64,000 bases of DNA from Imperialibacter sp040222385 (GTDB lineage Bacteria > Bacteroidota > Bacteroidia > Cytophagales > Cyclobacteriaceae): positions 248,001-312,000 of the forward strand of contig NZ_JAVKDF010000017.1 in assembly GCF_040222385.1 (NCBI RefSeq), read 5' to 3'. Below, piece by piece: positions 7,880-17,488 of the stretch (the stretch's first letter is position 1; each line of letters begins with the position of its first letter). The translations under genes and the position numbers were made by a program. The notes under the pieces were generated by a model. The model did no database searches and was not told the origin of the DNA. It saw only the letters and a program-made list of their open reading frames with translations.

Positions 7880-10800
7880 ATGGAAATTACCAAAATATCT
7901 ATCAAAAGACCATCGTTAGTAGTGGTGCTGTTCACCATCCTGATCTTTCTGGGTGCTATCAGCTACTTCTCACTCAACTATGAGCTGATACCAAAATTCA
8001 GCCCTCCGATACTAACTGTAAGCACAGTTTATCCGGGTGCTTCTCCTTATGAAGTGGAGAACTCAGTGTCGAAAGAGCTGGAGAACACACTTTCTTCGTT
8101 GGAAAACATCGACCAGCTCCGTACCACCTCCATTGAAGGGGTATCCATCATTGTGATTCAGCTAAAAGCTGACGCAGATGTCGACCTGGCCCTGCAAGAG
8201 GCTCAGCGAAAAATCAACACCATTATGGGCAACCTGCCCGAGGACGTAAGAGCACCTGCCCTCAACAAGTTCAGCTTCGATGACCTCCCCATTATGAGAA
8301 TGGGAGCCACTGCTGACATGGAGGCGACCAAGTTTTACGACGTGGTGGAAAACAGGATACAGCCAGCTCTGGCACGTATCCCCGGTGTAGCACAAATCAA
8401 TATCATAGGCGGTGAAGAGCGTGAAATCAGGGTGAACATTAATCGTGAGAGACTGAATGCTTACAACCTGTCCGTCCTTCAGGTATCGCAACTTATCCAG
8501 AATGCCAACCTTGACTTTCCAACCGGAAAAATAAAGACGAATGAAGACCAGGTGCTTGTTCGTCTGGCTGGTAAATATGAGTCGTTGGATCAGATGCGCA
8601 ATCTGGTGGTGACTGTGGTGGATGGTGCGCCTGTGAGGCTGAAAGACATTGCCGAAGTACAGGATACAAAGAAAGAGGCTACCATGATCACCCGGGTTGA
8701 TAGGGTTAACTCGCTGGGAATTTCCATTCTTAAGCAGTCGGATGCCAACGCCGTGGAGGTAAGTCGTCTGGTGAATGCCGAAATCACCAAGCTTCAAAAA
8801 ATATACGCCGGCGACAATTTGAGATTCAGTATTGCCTCCGACTCTTCTGGATACACTCTGGAAGCAGCTGATTCTGTAATACACGACTTATTTATCGCTA
8901 TCATTCTCGTAGCAATTGTGATGCTGTTATTTCTTCACTCGCTGCGAAATGCCATCATCGTAATGATTGCGGTACCCCTGTCACTCATTTCGACGTTCAT
9001 TGCTATCAACCTGCTGGATTATTCATTGAACCTGATGACACTACTGGCGCTTTCGCTGGTGGTAGGTATCCTGGTGGACGACGCCATTGTGGTAATTGAG
9101 AATATCTACCGCCACATGGAAATGGGGAAAAGCAGGGCCAGAGCTGCCTTTGACGGTGTGAAAGAAATCGGGTTCACCGTTGTATCGATTACCATGGTGA
9201 TTGTGGTGGTGTTCTTCCCTATCGCCCTCACTTCAGGACTTATCTCTAACCTGATGAAGCAATTTTCGATAGTGGTTGTGATCTCCACATTGCTCAGCTT
9301 ACTGGTTTCATTTACGGTCATCCCTCTTCTTTCCTCCAGGTTTTCAAAGCTCGAGCACCTTTCTAATAAAAACCTCTTTGGAAGATTTATCCTTGGCTTC
9401 GAAAAAGGAATTGACGGGTTTGCATCCTGGCTCAAGGGAATTCTTGTGTGGGCCCTTGGTCATAAGTTTGTCACCATCGCTGTCACTTTCGTTCTCTTTG
9501 TAGCAGCCGTAGCGCTGGTTCCGATGGGTTTCATTGGCGCTGAATTTGTCACACAAGGCGACCGTGGAGAGTTTATCGTTCAGGTGGAAATGCCAAAAGA
9601 TGCCACGTTGGAACAAACAAACCTTGCCACCAGAAAAATTGAAGATCTTCTGGCAGAAAAGCCTGAGATCACCTCGCTATTCACTACTGTTGGCCAGCAG
9701 TCTACCGGTGGTGTGGGTGGATCCGCACAGGGAACAGCTTATGCTGCCGAAATTACCGTTAAGGTATTGCCCGAAGATCAGAGAGAGCACTCCAGCAATA
9801 TCCTGGCTAGCTTACTTAAAAATGAGTTGGAGGCCAAAGTGCCAGAAGCCAAAATCAAGACCACACCGATTTCCATTATGGGTACGGCCAACCAGGCGCC
9901 CATCGACATCATTGTGAAAGGGCCTACCCTTGACAGTGTGATGGTGTATGCCAACAAAGTGTTGGAAGAGGTGAAGAAAGTATCCGGCACCACAGAAATG
10001 AAACTGTCGGTGGAAGCAGGTAACCCTGAAATATTTGTGGCGGTTGACCGTGACAAGATGGCGTCACTTGGTTTGTCGCTTGAGATGGTTGGTGCCACGA
10101 TGCAAACAGCATTTAACGGCAACAACAATGCGAAGTTCCGTCAGGGAGAGTACGACTACGATATCAATATCAAGTTCGACGACTTCGACAGGAAGAGCAT
10201 AGACGATATAAAAGCACTCAGTCTGGTCAACAATAAAGGACAGCTTATCCGGCTGGATCAATTTGCCGCCGTCAAGGAAAGTACAGGCCCGTCAAGGTTG
10301 GAAAGAAAGGACAGAATTACTTCCGTGTCTGTGCAGTCGCAAGTGATAGGTCGCCCCTCAGGTACTGTAACTGCTGAGATCAGGGAGAGATTGGCGAAAC
10401 TCGATCCTCCGACGGAGGTAAGCTATGAGTTCGGTGGGGATGCGCAGAACCAGTCGGAAGCTTTCTCAAGTCTTTTGATAGCTTTCGCTTCTTCCATCCT
10501 CCTGGTGTATTTAATTCTCGTAGCGCTGTACGATAACTATGTGTATCCTTTCGTGGTGCTATTCTCCATTCCACTGGCCATGGTTGGTTCGTTGCTGGCC
10601 CTCGCTATGACACAGAACACGCTCAGTATCTTCACCATTTTGGGTATCATCATGCTCATCGGTCTCGTGGCGAAAAACGCCATTCTGGTGGTAGACTTTA
10701 CGAATCACCTGAAGGAGAAGGGTATGAAAACGAAGGATGCCCTGGTTGAAGCTACCCAGGAACGTCTCAGGCCCATTCTGATGACCACCATCGCCATGGT

Positions 10801-11053
10801 GATTGGTATGCTTCCGATTGCTATTGCTACCGGCCCTGGTGCTGCGTGGAAAAACGGTTTGGCCTGGGCCATCATTGGTGGCTTGATCAGCTCTATGTTC
10901 CTGACCCTGGTCGTGATACCCGTGGCCTATCAAATTGTTGACAGCGTCCTGGCCAGGCTTGGGCTTGACAAAAAAGGACACGACTATGCCAAAGAACTTG
11001 ACGAAAGCGAAGGCGTGGAAGAGAAACACATCGAAGAATTAATGCACGCATAA
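7880..11053 (+). CDS. RND multidrug efflux transporter (AcrB/MexF-like)
   Basis: 1057 residues, the usual length of hydrophobe/amphiphile efflux RND pumps. TM1 is near residues 13-31 and two large periplasmic loops carry porter and docking segments. The proton-relay motif VDDAIVVIEN is in TM4 and the conserved lysine is in VAKNAILVVDF of the TM10 region. The duplicated 6-TM architecture is complete and uninterrupted. It is a proton-driven drug or lipid exporter; the substrate range is not predictable. It is the last gene before a strong terminator hairpin and forms a tripartite system with the two genes upstream. Confidence 0.95.
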   Translation: MEITKISIKRPSLVVVLFTILIFLGAISYFSLNYELIPKFSPPILTVSTVYPGASPYEVENSVSKELENTLSSLENIDQLRTTSIEGVSIIVIQLKADADVDLALQEAQRKINTIMGNLPEDVRAPALNKFSFDDLPIMRMGATADMEATKFYDVVENRIQPALARIPGVAQINIIGGEEREIRVNINRERLNAYNLSVLQVSQLIQNANLDFPTGKIKTNEDQVLVRLAGKYESLDQMRNLVVTVVDGAPVRLKDIAEVQDTKKEATMITRVDRVNSLGISILKQSDANAVEVSRLVNAEITKLQKIYAGDNLRFSIASDSSGYTLEAADSVIHDLFIAIILVAIVMLLFLHSLRNAIIVMIAVPLSLISTFIAINLLDYSLNLMTLLALSLVVGILVDDAIVVIENIYRHMEMGKSRARAAFDGVKEIGFTVVSITMVIVVVFFPIALTSGLISNLMKQFSIVVVISTLLSLLVSFTVIPLLSSRFSKLEHLSNKNLFGRFILGFEKGIDGFASWLKGILVWALGHKFVTIAVTFVLFVAAVALVPMGFIGAEFVTQGDRGEFIVQVEMPKDATLEQTNLATRKIEDLLAEKPEITSLFTTVGQQSTGGVGGSAQGTAYAAEITVKVLPEDQREHSSNILASLLKNELEAKVPEAKIKTTPISIMGTANQAPIDIIVKGPTLDSVMVYANKVLEEVKKVSGTTEMKLSVEAGNPEIFVAVDRDKMASLGLSLEMVGATMQTAFNGNNNAKFRQGEYDYDINIKFDDFDRKSIDDIKALSLVNNKGQLIRLDQFAAVKESTGPSRLERKDRITSVSVQSQVIGRPSGTVTAEIRERLAKLDPPTEVSYEFGGDAQNQSEAFSSLLIAFASSILLVYLILVALYDNYVYPFVVLFSIPLAMVGSLLALAMTQNTLSIFTILGIIMLIGLVAKNAILVVDFTNHLKEKGMKTKDALVEATQERLRPILMTTIAMVIGMLPIAIATGPGAAWKNGLAWAIIGGLISSMFLTLVVIPVAYQIVDSVLARLGLDKKGHDYAKELDESEGVEEKHIEELMHA

Positions 11054-11068
11054 GTTTGGTTGGTGGAT

Positions 11069-11110
11069 GGGCGGAGTTAAGGAGTTCATGGCTCCCCTCC
11101 GCCCTTATTT
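11069..11110 (+). terminator. hairpin terminator after the RND gene
   Basis: GGGCGGAG at 11069-11076 pairs perfectly with CTCCGCCC at 11097-11104, with a nested GGAG/CTCC pairing inside, followed by TTATTT. It lies between the RND stop and the TetR gene start at 11120, suggesting that the efflux operon ends here and the TetR gene has some independent expression or depends on read-through. Confidence 0.6.
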
Positions 11111-11119
11111 CTTGAATAC

Positions 11120-11731
11120 ATGGAAGCAAACGACACCAAAGAAAGAATCATCAGCTACCTGCTGGACAAATTCCTGACAGAGCCAACCAGGCTGGACACT
11201 GTCGACGAATGGGCCAGAGACCTGGGCATGTCCAAGAAGACGATCTACAAGTATTTTCCTGCAAAAGAGCATTTGCTTAGCGAGCTGTTTTCCACGATGC
11301 TGGAAAAGCAAAGACTGATGCTAACTACCATGCTGGAAGGCGAGGGCTCCTCTCTACACAAATTGCTGCTCTTCATTAACCACTTCAAAATGGTGCTTGA
11401 GAGAATCCCCGGCGGCGTCATTCTTCAGATCGAGAAGCACCACAGGGAGGTGTACAGTATCTGGGAGGCCTACAAACAAGAATTCATCGATCAGATCTTT
11501 GTCAGAATGGTGGAAGGAGGCAAGAAGGACGGACACATTCTGCCTGAAATGGACCCCTTATTTCTCTCCCGCTTCTGGGAAAACAACGTAAGAAATCTCA
11601 TTCTCCAAATGCCCTATGTTTCGCTATTGCCCACCCGGACGGCATTTGACGAAATGAGAAAAATTTTCCTTCGCGGCATAGCAACCTCTGAGGGAATCGC
11701 CGAACTTGAAAGAATCGGCGCACTAAAATAA
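11120..11731 (+). CDS. TetR/AcrR-family transcriptional regulator
   Basis: 203 residues. The N-terminal helix-turn-helix reads VDEWARDLGMSKKTIYKYFP (about residues 25-45), a canonical TetR recognition region, followed by the KEHLLSELF helix and an all-helical ligand-binding half. It lies directly downstream of the RND operon across the terminator hairpin. It probably regulates this pump or itself, giving the locus a second regulator besides the MarR-like protein at 4917. No palindrome resembling the 24-bp sites is seen before it. The inducer is unknown. Confidence 0.9.
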   Translation: MEANDTKERIISYLLDKFLTEPTRLDTVDEWARDLGMSKKTIYKYFPAKEHLLSELFSTMLEKQRLMLTTMLEGEGSSLHKLLLFINHFKMVLERIPGGVILQIEKHHREVYSIWEAYKQEFIDQIFVRMVEGGKKDGHILPEMDPLFLSRFWENNVRNLILQMPYVSLLPTRTAFDEMRKIFLRGIATSEGIAELERIGALK

Positions 11732-11749
11732 CCACTCATCCCAAATAGG

Positions 11750-11779
11750 TTGAGGCCGTTGCAAGTCATGGTAACTTTG
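11750..11779 (+). promoter_or_regulatory. Bacteroidota-type promoter of the M14 peptidase gene
   Basis: TTG at 11750-11752, a 19-bp spacer, and TAACTTTG at 11772-11779 match the Bacteroidota sigma consensus TTTG-N19-21-TAnnTTTG. The gene starts at 11803, leaving a short leader. Called from the motif alone. Confidence 0.45.
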
Positions 11780-11802
11780 ATATTCACCATGATACCACGG
11801 TT

Positions 11803-14352
11803 ATGAAGCGCATTTTTCTACTACTATTTGCCATTGCCTCCACCGGGCTAGCTCAGGCCCAAAACGACTACTTCTTTCCTGAGCACAGAAACTTTGACCC
11901 CAGCATACCAAGCCCGGAGGAGTTTCTCGGCTACCCCATCGGGGAGTGGCATACTCGCCATGACAACATCGTGGCTTATATGGAAAAGCTGGCTGCCGTT
12001 TCCGACAGGGCTACTGTTCAAAATATTGGCTACACCTATGAGCACAGGGCTCAGGTGGTGCTTACCATCTCCAGCCCGGCTAATCTTGGTCGTCTCGAAG
12101 CCATCCGCACCGAGCACCTCAAGCTCACCGACCCTGCGCAGCCAATGCCCGACATCAGCAAAATTCCTGCGATCATTCACCTGGGCTACAACGTGCATGG
12201 CAATGAACCCAGCTCAGCAGAAGCTGCTCTGCTTACTGCCTATTATCTGGTGGCTTCCAATGAGCCGGAAGCCGAACAATACCGCCAAAACGGGGTGATC
12301 TTTATCGAGCCCTCGCTGAACCCAGACGGCCGTGACCGCCACGCCAACTGGGCCAACATGCACAAAGGCTTCCCGCCGGTGGCCGACCCAATCGACAGGG
12401 AGCACAACGAGGTGTGGCCCGGCGGCCGAACCAACCACTACTGGTACGACCTCAACCGTGACTGGCTGCCGCTCGCTCACGTCGAAAGCCAAAACAGAAT
12501 CAAATGGCACCAAAAGTGGTACCCCAACATGGTGACCGACTTTCACGAAATGGGCACCAACAGCACCTATTTCTTCGAACCGACCAAGCCTTATGGCTCT
12601 GAGAACCCTGTGGTTGGTCGCAAAAACTACGATGTGCTGAATCCGGTCATGGCCAAGTACTTTCATGAGTCGCTGGACGGCTTAGGGTCTCTTTACTTTC
12701 TGAGGGAGCAATACGACAACTCTTATCCTGGTTACGGTGCCACCTATGCCGATATTCATGGCGGCCTCGGTGTTACTTTCGAACAAGCCAGTAGCCGTGG
12801 GCACTTGCAGCACACCTCTACAAAAGACATTACTTTTGCTTTCACAATTCGTAACCACGTGGCCACCAGCCTGGCGACTGTCAAAGGCGTGGTAAAGGAA
12901 AAAGAAACCTTCCAACGCCACATGAAGGAGTTCTTCGAAGAAAGTGTGAAGCAGGGCGCAGCCGACCCCATCAAAGCCTATGTGTTTGGAGATAACTTTG
13001 ACAGCGGCAGAACCAATGCCTTTGTTGATCTTTTGCTTCAGCACCATGTAAAGGTGTATGAGAATCCAACAACTCAAACCCTGTCGGGGCAGCGTTTCGA
13101 AAGCGGAAAATCTTACCTCGTACCTACCAACCAGAAGCAGTACCGCATGGTGCGCTCTGTTTTCGAGAAGGTGAAACAATACGATGACTCTGTATTTTAT
13201 GACGCCTCCACCTGGACGATGATACTGGCCTACGGGCTACCACATGCCGAAATCAAAGCCAAAGCACCTGCTCTTGGCACAGAGCTGACAGCAGTTCCAG
13301 TGGCGAAGCCAACTGTGGAAAAGGCAACCTACGCCTACATTCTTGACTGGAGAGAATATGCGGCACCAAAGGCACTTTATCATTTGCTGAAAAACGGGGT
13401 TTTTGCCAAAGTGGCTTACCAACCCTTTTCAGCCATAGTGAAGGGGGCAGAAAAAAACTACTCTTATGGCTCCATACTCGTATCTGTCGCTGATCAGAAT
13501 GTAGACCCCGATAAGCTCTATACGCTGGTAAAAGAAGCCAGCGAACTTTCTGGTTTGAGCTTCGACGCCACGGCCACCGGCTACACCGACAAAGGAGTCG
13601 GGCTTGGTTCCAGGAGCTTCGAAACCGTTACGCTCCCCAAAGCGCTGATGGTCATCGGTGAGGGAATATTCCTTTATGAAGCTGGCGAAGTGTGGCATTT
13701 GCTCGACAGCAAAATCGGTATGCCCATCACAAAAGTGGACAAGGGCGACATAGGACAGGTGAGGCTCTCGGACTACAACACAGTGATTCTGGTGAACGGA
13801 CGGTACAATGATGTGTCAGATAGTTTCATTGAAGATTTGAAAGCCTGGATTCGTGGTGGTGGGACACTTATTACCCAAAAAGGGGCTACCCAATGGGCGA
13901 TCTCCAAAGGACTGGTGAAAGAAAAACTGGCAGAAAGTAAAGACGAAAAGACGCCAGGGAGAATGGACTATGAAGATGCCCGCAACTACTATGGTGCTCA
14001 AAGTATTGGTGGAGTGATTTTCGAAGCTGACATCGATTTAACCAACCCAATTGCCTTTGGGTATACCTCAAAGAAACTGCCGGTATACCGGAACAGCACC
14101 ATCTTTATGAAACCTAGCGAAAACCCTTTCCGCACGGTGGCACAGTACACTGCCCAGCCCTGGCTGGCGGGTTTTGTCACCCCGTCTAATGTAGAAAAGG
14201 TGAAAGATTCTCCGTCGATTCTGCTCGATGGAAGCGGCCGGGGCAGAACTATTTTGTTTACCGATAACTGCAACTTCAGAGGCTACTGGTATGGCACCAA
14301 CAAGCTGTTTTTGAATGCGCTGTTCTTTGGAAGCACCATTTCGGTACCTTAA
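11803..14352 (+). CDS. M14-family zinc carboxypeptidase-like secreted protein
   Basis: 849 residues with a signal peptide ending around AQAQ (residue 20). The M14 zinc site is visible: HGNE (H132, E135) and DFHEMG (H248), plus NPDGRDRH between them as in family M14. The N-terminal 370 residues hold the peptidase. The C-terminal half includes a glutamine-amidotransferase-like segment (VILVNGRYNDVS, then IRGGGTLITQKG), a layout seen in long Bacteroidota M14 proteins. It is probably periplasmic or exported and trims peptides. It is monocistronic with its own promoter-like motif. Confidence 0.88.
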   Translation: MKRIFLLLFAIASTGLAQAQNDYFFPEHRNFDPSIPSPEEFLGYPIGEWHTRHDNIVAYMEKLAAVSDRATVQNIGYTYEHRAQVVLTISSPANLGRLEAIRTEHLKLTDPAQPMPDISKIPAIIHLGYNVHGNEPSSAEAALLTAYYLVASNEPEAEQYRQNGVIFIEPSLNPDGRDRHANWANMHKGFPPVADPIDREHNEVWPGGRTNHYWYDLNRDWLPLAHVESQNRIKWHQKWYPNMVTDFHEMGTNSTYFFEPTKPYGSENPVVGRKNYDVLNPVMAKYFHESLDGLGSLYFLREQYDNSYPGYGATYADIHGGLGVTFEQASSRGHLQHTSTKDITFAFTIRNHVATSLATVKGVVKEKETFQRHMKEFFEESVKQGAADPIKAYVFGDNFDSGRTNAFVDLLLQHHVKVYENPTTQTLSGQRFESGKSYLVPTNQKQYRMVRSVFEKVKQYDDSVFYDASTWTMILAYGLPHAEIKAKAPALGTELTAVPVAKPTVEKATYAYILDWREYAAPKALYHLLKNGVFAKVAYQPFSAIVKGAEKNYSYGSILVSVADQNVDPDKLYTLVKEASELSGLSFDATATGYTDKGVGLGSRSFETVTLPKALMVIGEGIFLYEAGEVWHLLDSKIGMPITKVDKGDIGQVRLSDYNTVILVNGRYNDVSDSFIEDLKAWIRGGGTLITQKGATQWAISKGLVKEKLAESKDEKTPGRMDYEDARNYYGAQSIGGVIFEADIDLTNPIAFGYTSKKLPVYRNSTIFMKPSENPFRTVAQYTAQPWLAGFVTPSNVEKVKDSPSILLDGSGRGRTILFTDNCNFRGYWYGTNKLFLNALFFGSTISVP

Positions 14353-14466
14353 TTCCGGCCGTGGCCCTGATTTTAGTATGTTTTAAAAGGGTAAGCCAAA
14401 AAGATTTTCTATATTTTGAATTGATTACAACGGATACATAATATTTAAACTACACATCCTCATCTC

Positions 14467-16167
14467 ATGAATTTGAACCTGAAAGCAAAGCAGCAAAACT
14501 CCTACGATGCGATTGTGGTGGGAACCGGAATCAGTGGTGGCTGGGCAGCCAAAGAGCTCACAGAGAAGGGACTCAAGACATTGGTGTTGGAAAGAGGCAG
14601 AATGGTGCGCCACGTTGCTGACTACCCAACGATGAACCTGAATCCCTGGGAGCTTGAAAATGGCGATAGAATTACCGCCGAAGAGCAGAAAGATTACGAG
14701 AAGCAAAACCGAACGGGCTATACGGTAAAAAACTCTACCAAGCACTGGTGGATCAAAGATACAGACCAGCCTTACTCAGAAGTAAAAAGATTTGACTGGA
14801 TCAGAGGCTACCATGTTGGAGGTCGTTCCATTATGTGGGGCCGCCAAAGCTACCGCCTGGGTGATTTTGACTTTGAGGCCAACGCAAAAGACGGAATTGC
14901 AGTAGACTGGCCTATCAGGTATGCCGACATGGCACCCTGGTACGACTACGCCGAGCAATACATCGGAGTAAACGGCATTGCCGATGGCTGGATTGGCTTG
15001 CCTGACGGAAAGTACCTGCCCCCAATGGAGATGAACTGCATCGAAAAGCATGTAAAGCAGGGCATTGAAGCCAATTTCAAAGACAGGATCATGACCATGG
15101 GCCGCTCGGCCAATATTACTCAGGATCACAACGGCCGCCACAAGTGCATGTACCGTAACCTGTGTATAAGAGGATGTCCTTTCGGCGGCTACTTCAGCAG
15201 CAATGCATCAACATTGCCGGCCGCAGAAGCAACCGGCAATATGGAGCTACGCCCCAACTCCATCGTTCACTCGATGATTTACGATGAGGCAAAAGGCAAG
15301 GCCACCGGCGTAAGGGTAATCGACGCAGAAACGCTTGAGACAGTTGAGTATTTTGCCAATATCATTTTCCTCAATGCCTCTACTATCAACACCACATCTA
15401 TCATGCTCAACTCCATTTCGGATCGGTTCCCTAATGGACTTGGCAACGACAGTGGCGAGCTTGGGCACAACCTGATGGATCACCATTTCCGTGTGGGTGC
15501 CAGGGCTGATTTTGATGGCTTCGAAGACGAATACTACGTGGGCAGAAGGCCCAACGGCATCTATATTCCACGTTTCAGAAACATCGGAAGCGACAAGCAG
15601 GACTACATCAGGGGCTATGGCTACCAGGGCGGTGGCAGTCGTGATGGCTGGGGCCGTGGCGTTGCGGAAATGGAAGTTGGGCCTCAACTTAAAGAAGCGA
15701 TGATGACACCCGGCAAATGGGGCATGGGTCTCACTGGCTTTGGCGAAATGCTTCCTTACCATGAAAACAAAATGGTGATGAACAACGACCTGAAAGACAA
15801 GTGGGGCATGCCCACGGTCACTTTTGATTGCGAGATCAAAGAAAACGAGTTGAAAATGCGGGTGGACATGAAAGAGCAGGCCGTGGCCATGCTTGAAGCA
15901 GCCGGTTTGAAAAACGTTACACCATACGACGACGCAGGTGGGCCTGGACTGGGTATCCATGAAATGGGCACTGCCAGAATGGGGCGTGATCCGAAAACCT
16001 CAGTGCTGAACAAATGGAATCAGGTGCATGCCTGTAAAAATGTGTTCGTAACTGATGGCTCGGCTATGACTTCGGCTTCCTGTGTGAATCCATCGCTTAC
16101 TTATATGGCACTGACTGCCAGAGCGGCTGACTATGCAGTGAAGGAAATGAAAAAGCAAAACCTGTAA
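14467..16167 (+). CDS. GMC-family FAD-dependent oxidoreductase
   Basis: 566 residues. An N-terminal Rossmann fold binds FAD (VVGTGISGGWAAKELTEKG, about residues 18-36; then LVLERG). The C-terminal GMC_oxred_C has the active-site region GIHEMGTARMG and the Asn-containing SCVNPSLTYMALTARAA. No signal peptide is visible, so export would depend on the partner. It is followed after 11 bp by the gluconate-2-dehydrogenase subunit-3-like gene. Such pairs form membrane-bound sugar dehydrogenases, such as glucoside 3-dehydrogenases, where the small subunit's Tat signal exports the complex. The sugar specificity is inferred, not shown. Confidence 0.92.
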   Translation: MNLNLKAKQQNSYDAIVVGTGISGGWAAKELTEKGLKTLVLERGRMVRHVADYPTMNLNPWELENGDRITAEEQKDYEKQNRTGYTVKNSTKHWWIKDTDQPYSEVKRFDWIRGYHVGGRSIMWGRQSYRLGDFDFEANAKDGIAVDWPIRYADMAPWYDYAEQYIGVNGIADGWIGLPDGKYLPPMEMNCIEKHVKQGIEANFKDRIMTMGRSANITQDHNGRHKCMYRNLCIRGCPFGGYFSSNASTLPAAEATGNMELRPNSIVHSMIYDEAKGKATGVRVIDAETLETVEYFANIIFLNASTINTTSIMLNSISDRFPNGLGNDSGELGHNLMDHHFRVGARADFDGFEDEYYVGRRPNGIYIPRFRNIGSDKQDYIRGYGYQGGGSRDGWGRGVAEMEVGPQLKEAMMTPGKWGMGLTGFGEMLPYHENKMVMNNDLKDKWGMPTVTFDCEIKENELKMRVDMKEQAVAMLEAAGLKNVTPYDDAGGPGLGIHEMGTARMGRDPKTSVLNKWNQVHACKNVFVTDGSAMTSASCVNPSLTYMALTARAADYAVKEMKKQNL

Positions 16168-16178
16168 ACAGAACAACC

Positions 16179-16745
16179 ATGAACAGAAGAGAACTAATAA
16201 AAAAGACAGCCCTTTTCATGGGAGCATCTGTTTCAGCTCCCGCCATTATGGGCATTTTGAATGGATGTACTGCGGAGCCCAGCCTCTACTGGACACCCAA
16301 GTATGTTACCAAAGAACAGGCCCTTGAACTGGAGGCCATCGCAGAAGCCATCATTCCGGCTACCGATACCCCGGGCGCCAAAGATGCCGGAGTGCCTGCT
16401 TTCATTGAAAAAATGGTGCACGAAGTGTACAAGCCGGCCGACGTGAAGAAATTCATGGATGGCCTGGCTGCTTTCAGCAAGAAGGTAGAAGACAAGGAAG
16501 GTGACCCTTTCAGTCAATTGGATGCCGCCAAGCAATTGGAAGTCATCAAAGCTGAGAACTCTGCCGCACTGAGCGGTGCGGGTGGTGGCGAAAGACCATG
16601 GTTTTTGTCGATGAAAGAGCTAACCCTGCTTGGATTCTTTACCTCAGAGATTGGTGCCACACAAGTGCTCCGCTACGAAGCGATCCCCGGCAGGTATGAA
16701 GGCTGCATTCCATTTTCGGAAGTAGGCAAAACCTGGGCGACTTAG
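16179..16745 (+). CDS. gluconate 2-dehydrogenase subunit 3-like protein (small subunit of GMC dehydrogenase)
   Basis: 188 residues. The N-terminus MNRRELIKKTALFMGA is a twin-arginine signal, followed by a possible lipobox Cys in GILNGC. The remainder fits the Gluconate_2-dh3 family (ATDTPGAKDAGVPAFIEKMV near residues 60-80), the small subunit that escorts and activates FAD-dependent GMC dehydrogenases. It immediately follows the GMC gene in the same operon. The cytochrome c subunit that usually accepts the electrons is not adjacent. A hairpin terminator follows at 16788. Confidence 0.88.
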   Translation: MNRRELIKKTALFMGASVSAPAIMGILNGCTAEPSLYWTPKYVTKEQALELEAIAEAIIPATDTPGAKDAGVPAFIEKMVHEVYKPADVKKFMDGLAAFSKKVEDKEGDPFSQLDAAKQLEVIKAENSAALSGAGGGERPWFLSMKELTLLGFFTSEIGATQVLRYEAIPGRYEGCIPFSEVGKTWAT

Positions 16746-16787
16746 GAATTTTGGATTGCTGATTTGAAATTTATGATTTTGGATATG

Positions 16788-16825
16788 GAAAGCCCGGTAA
16801 ACAACTGGGCTTTCTGCATTTTTGC
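16788..16825 (+). terminator. intrinsic terminator after the GMC dehydrogenase operon
   Basis: GAAAGCCC at 16788-16795 pairs perfectly with GGGCTTTC at 16807-16814 and is followed by TGCATTTTT. It lies 43 bp after the stop of the small-subunit gene. Confidence 0.65.
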
Positions 16826-16921
16826 TGGCCGCCTATTACAAACAAAAGGCATACATTAAATTGATAATTGTCATTCAATGGCCACCAGCACTTCGTTAAG
16901 TTTGGTTCTAAAGCAAAACCA

Positions 16922-17455
16922 ATGAACAAGTTAATCGCATGGATCGTGTTTTTAAGCCTGGCCGTGGGCGGATGCGCCACTAAGGTCAGCACCTCATTCG
17001 ACAGGCAGGCGGATTTTAGCAGGTATAAGACTTTTTGCTGGCTGCAAGGTTGCGAGTTCACCTTTACCGGCCCCGGGTACATGAACGACAGCGCTGTTGT
17101 TAGCAACCTTAAGAACGCCATTATCAAAGAAATGGAAGAAAAGGGCTTCATCTACGACGCCGAAAACCCCGACCTCCTGCTCGATTTTCACGTGACCGTG
17201 GAGAACAGGCAAACCAATGTGTACAGGTTTGAGGAAGACAGGTTTCTGCAACTCGACCCGGTTGATCAGTCAGACGTCTACTACTTTCTGGAAGGCACCC
17301 TCATCATGGACATAGCCGACAGGGAAACAGGCCAAATGATTTGGCGCTCCAGCGCTAGCCGCTATCTGGAACTAAATCCTGAAATGACCGAGAAGAACCT
17401 TCGAAAAGGAATTGGAATAGTGTTGAGAAAGTTTCCTCCGAAAGAGAAGAAATGA
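16922..17455 (+). CDS. DUF4136 lipoprotein
   Basis: 177 residues from the ATG at 16922. This start is preferred over an ATG 54 bp upstream because it begins directly with a lipoprotein signal (KLIAWIVFLSLAVGGC, lipobox Cys at about residue 18). The rest fits DUF4136: STSFDRQADFSRYKTFCW near the start of the mature protein, a central EMEEKGFIYDAENPDLLLDFHV segment and a final amphipathic region. DUF4136 lipoproteins are small outer-membrane or periplasmic proteins of unknown role. It stands alone, convergent with the L,D-transpeptidase gene. Confidence 0.85.
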   Translation: MNKLIAWIVFLSLAVGGCATKVSTSFDRQADFSRYKTFCWLQGCEFTFTGPGYMNDSAVVSNLKNAIIKEMEEKGFIYDAENPDLLLDFHVTVENRQTNVYRFEEDRFLQLDPVDQSDVYYFLEGTLIMDIADRETGQMIWRSSASRYLELNPEMTEKNLRKGIGIVLRKFPPKEKK

Positions 17456-17488
17456 TATTCCTGCCGTGCCTCACTCCTTCGGCCTGTT

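Noticed and set aside
8162..8884. 240-residue open frame on the minus strand
   Set aside because: It lies wholly antisense to the well-conserved RND transporter gene, has no recognisable family and no promoter. It is a shadow frame.
15247..15960. 237-residue open frame on the minus strand
   Set aside because: It is antisense inside the GMC oxidoreductase gene, whose own motifs and downstream partner are clear. It is a shadow frame.
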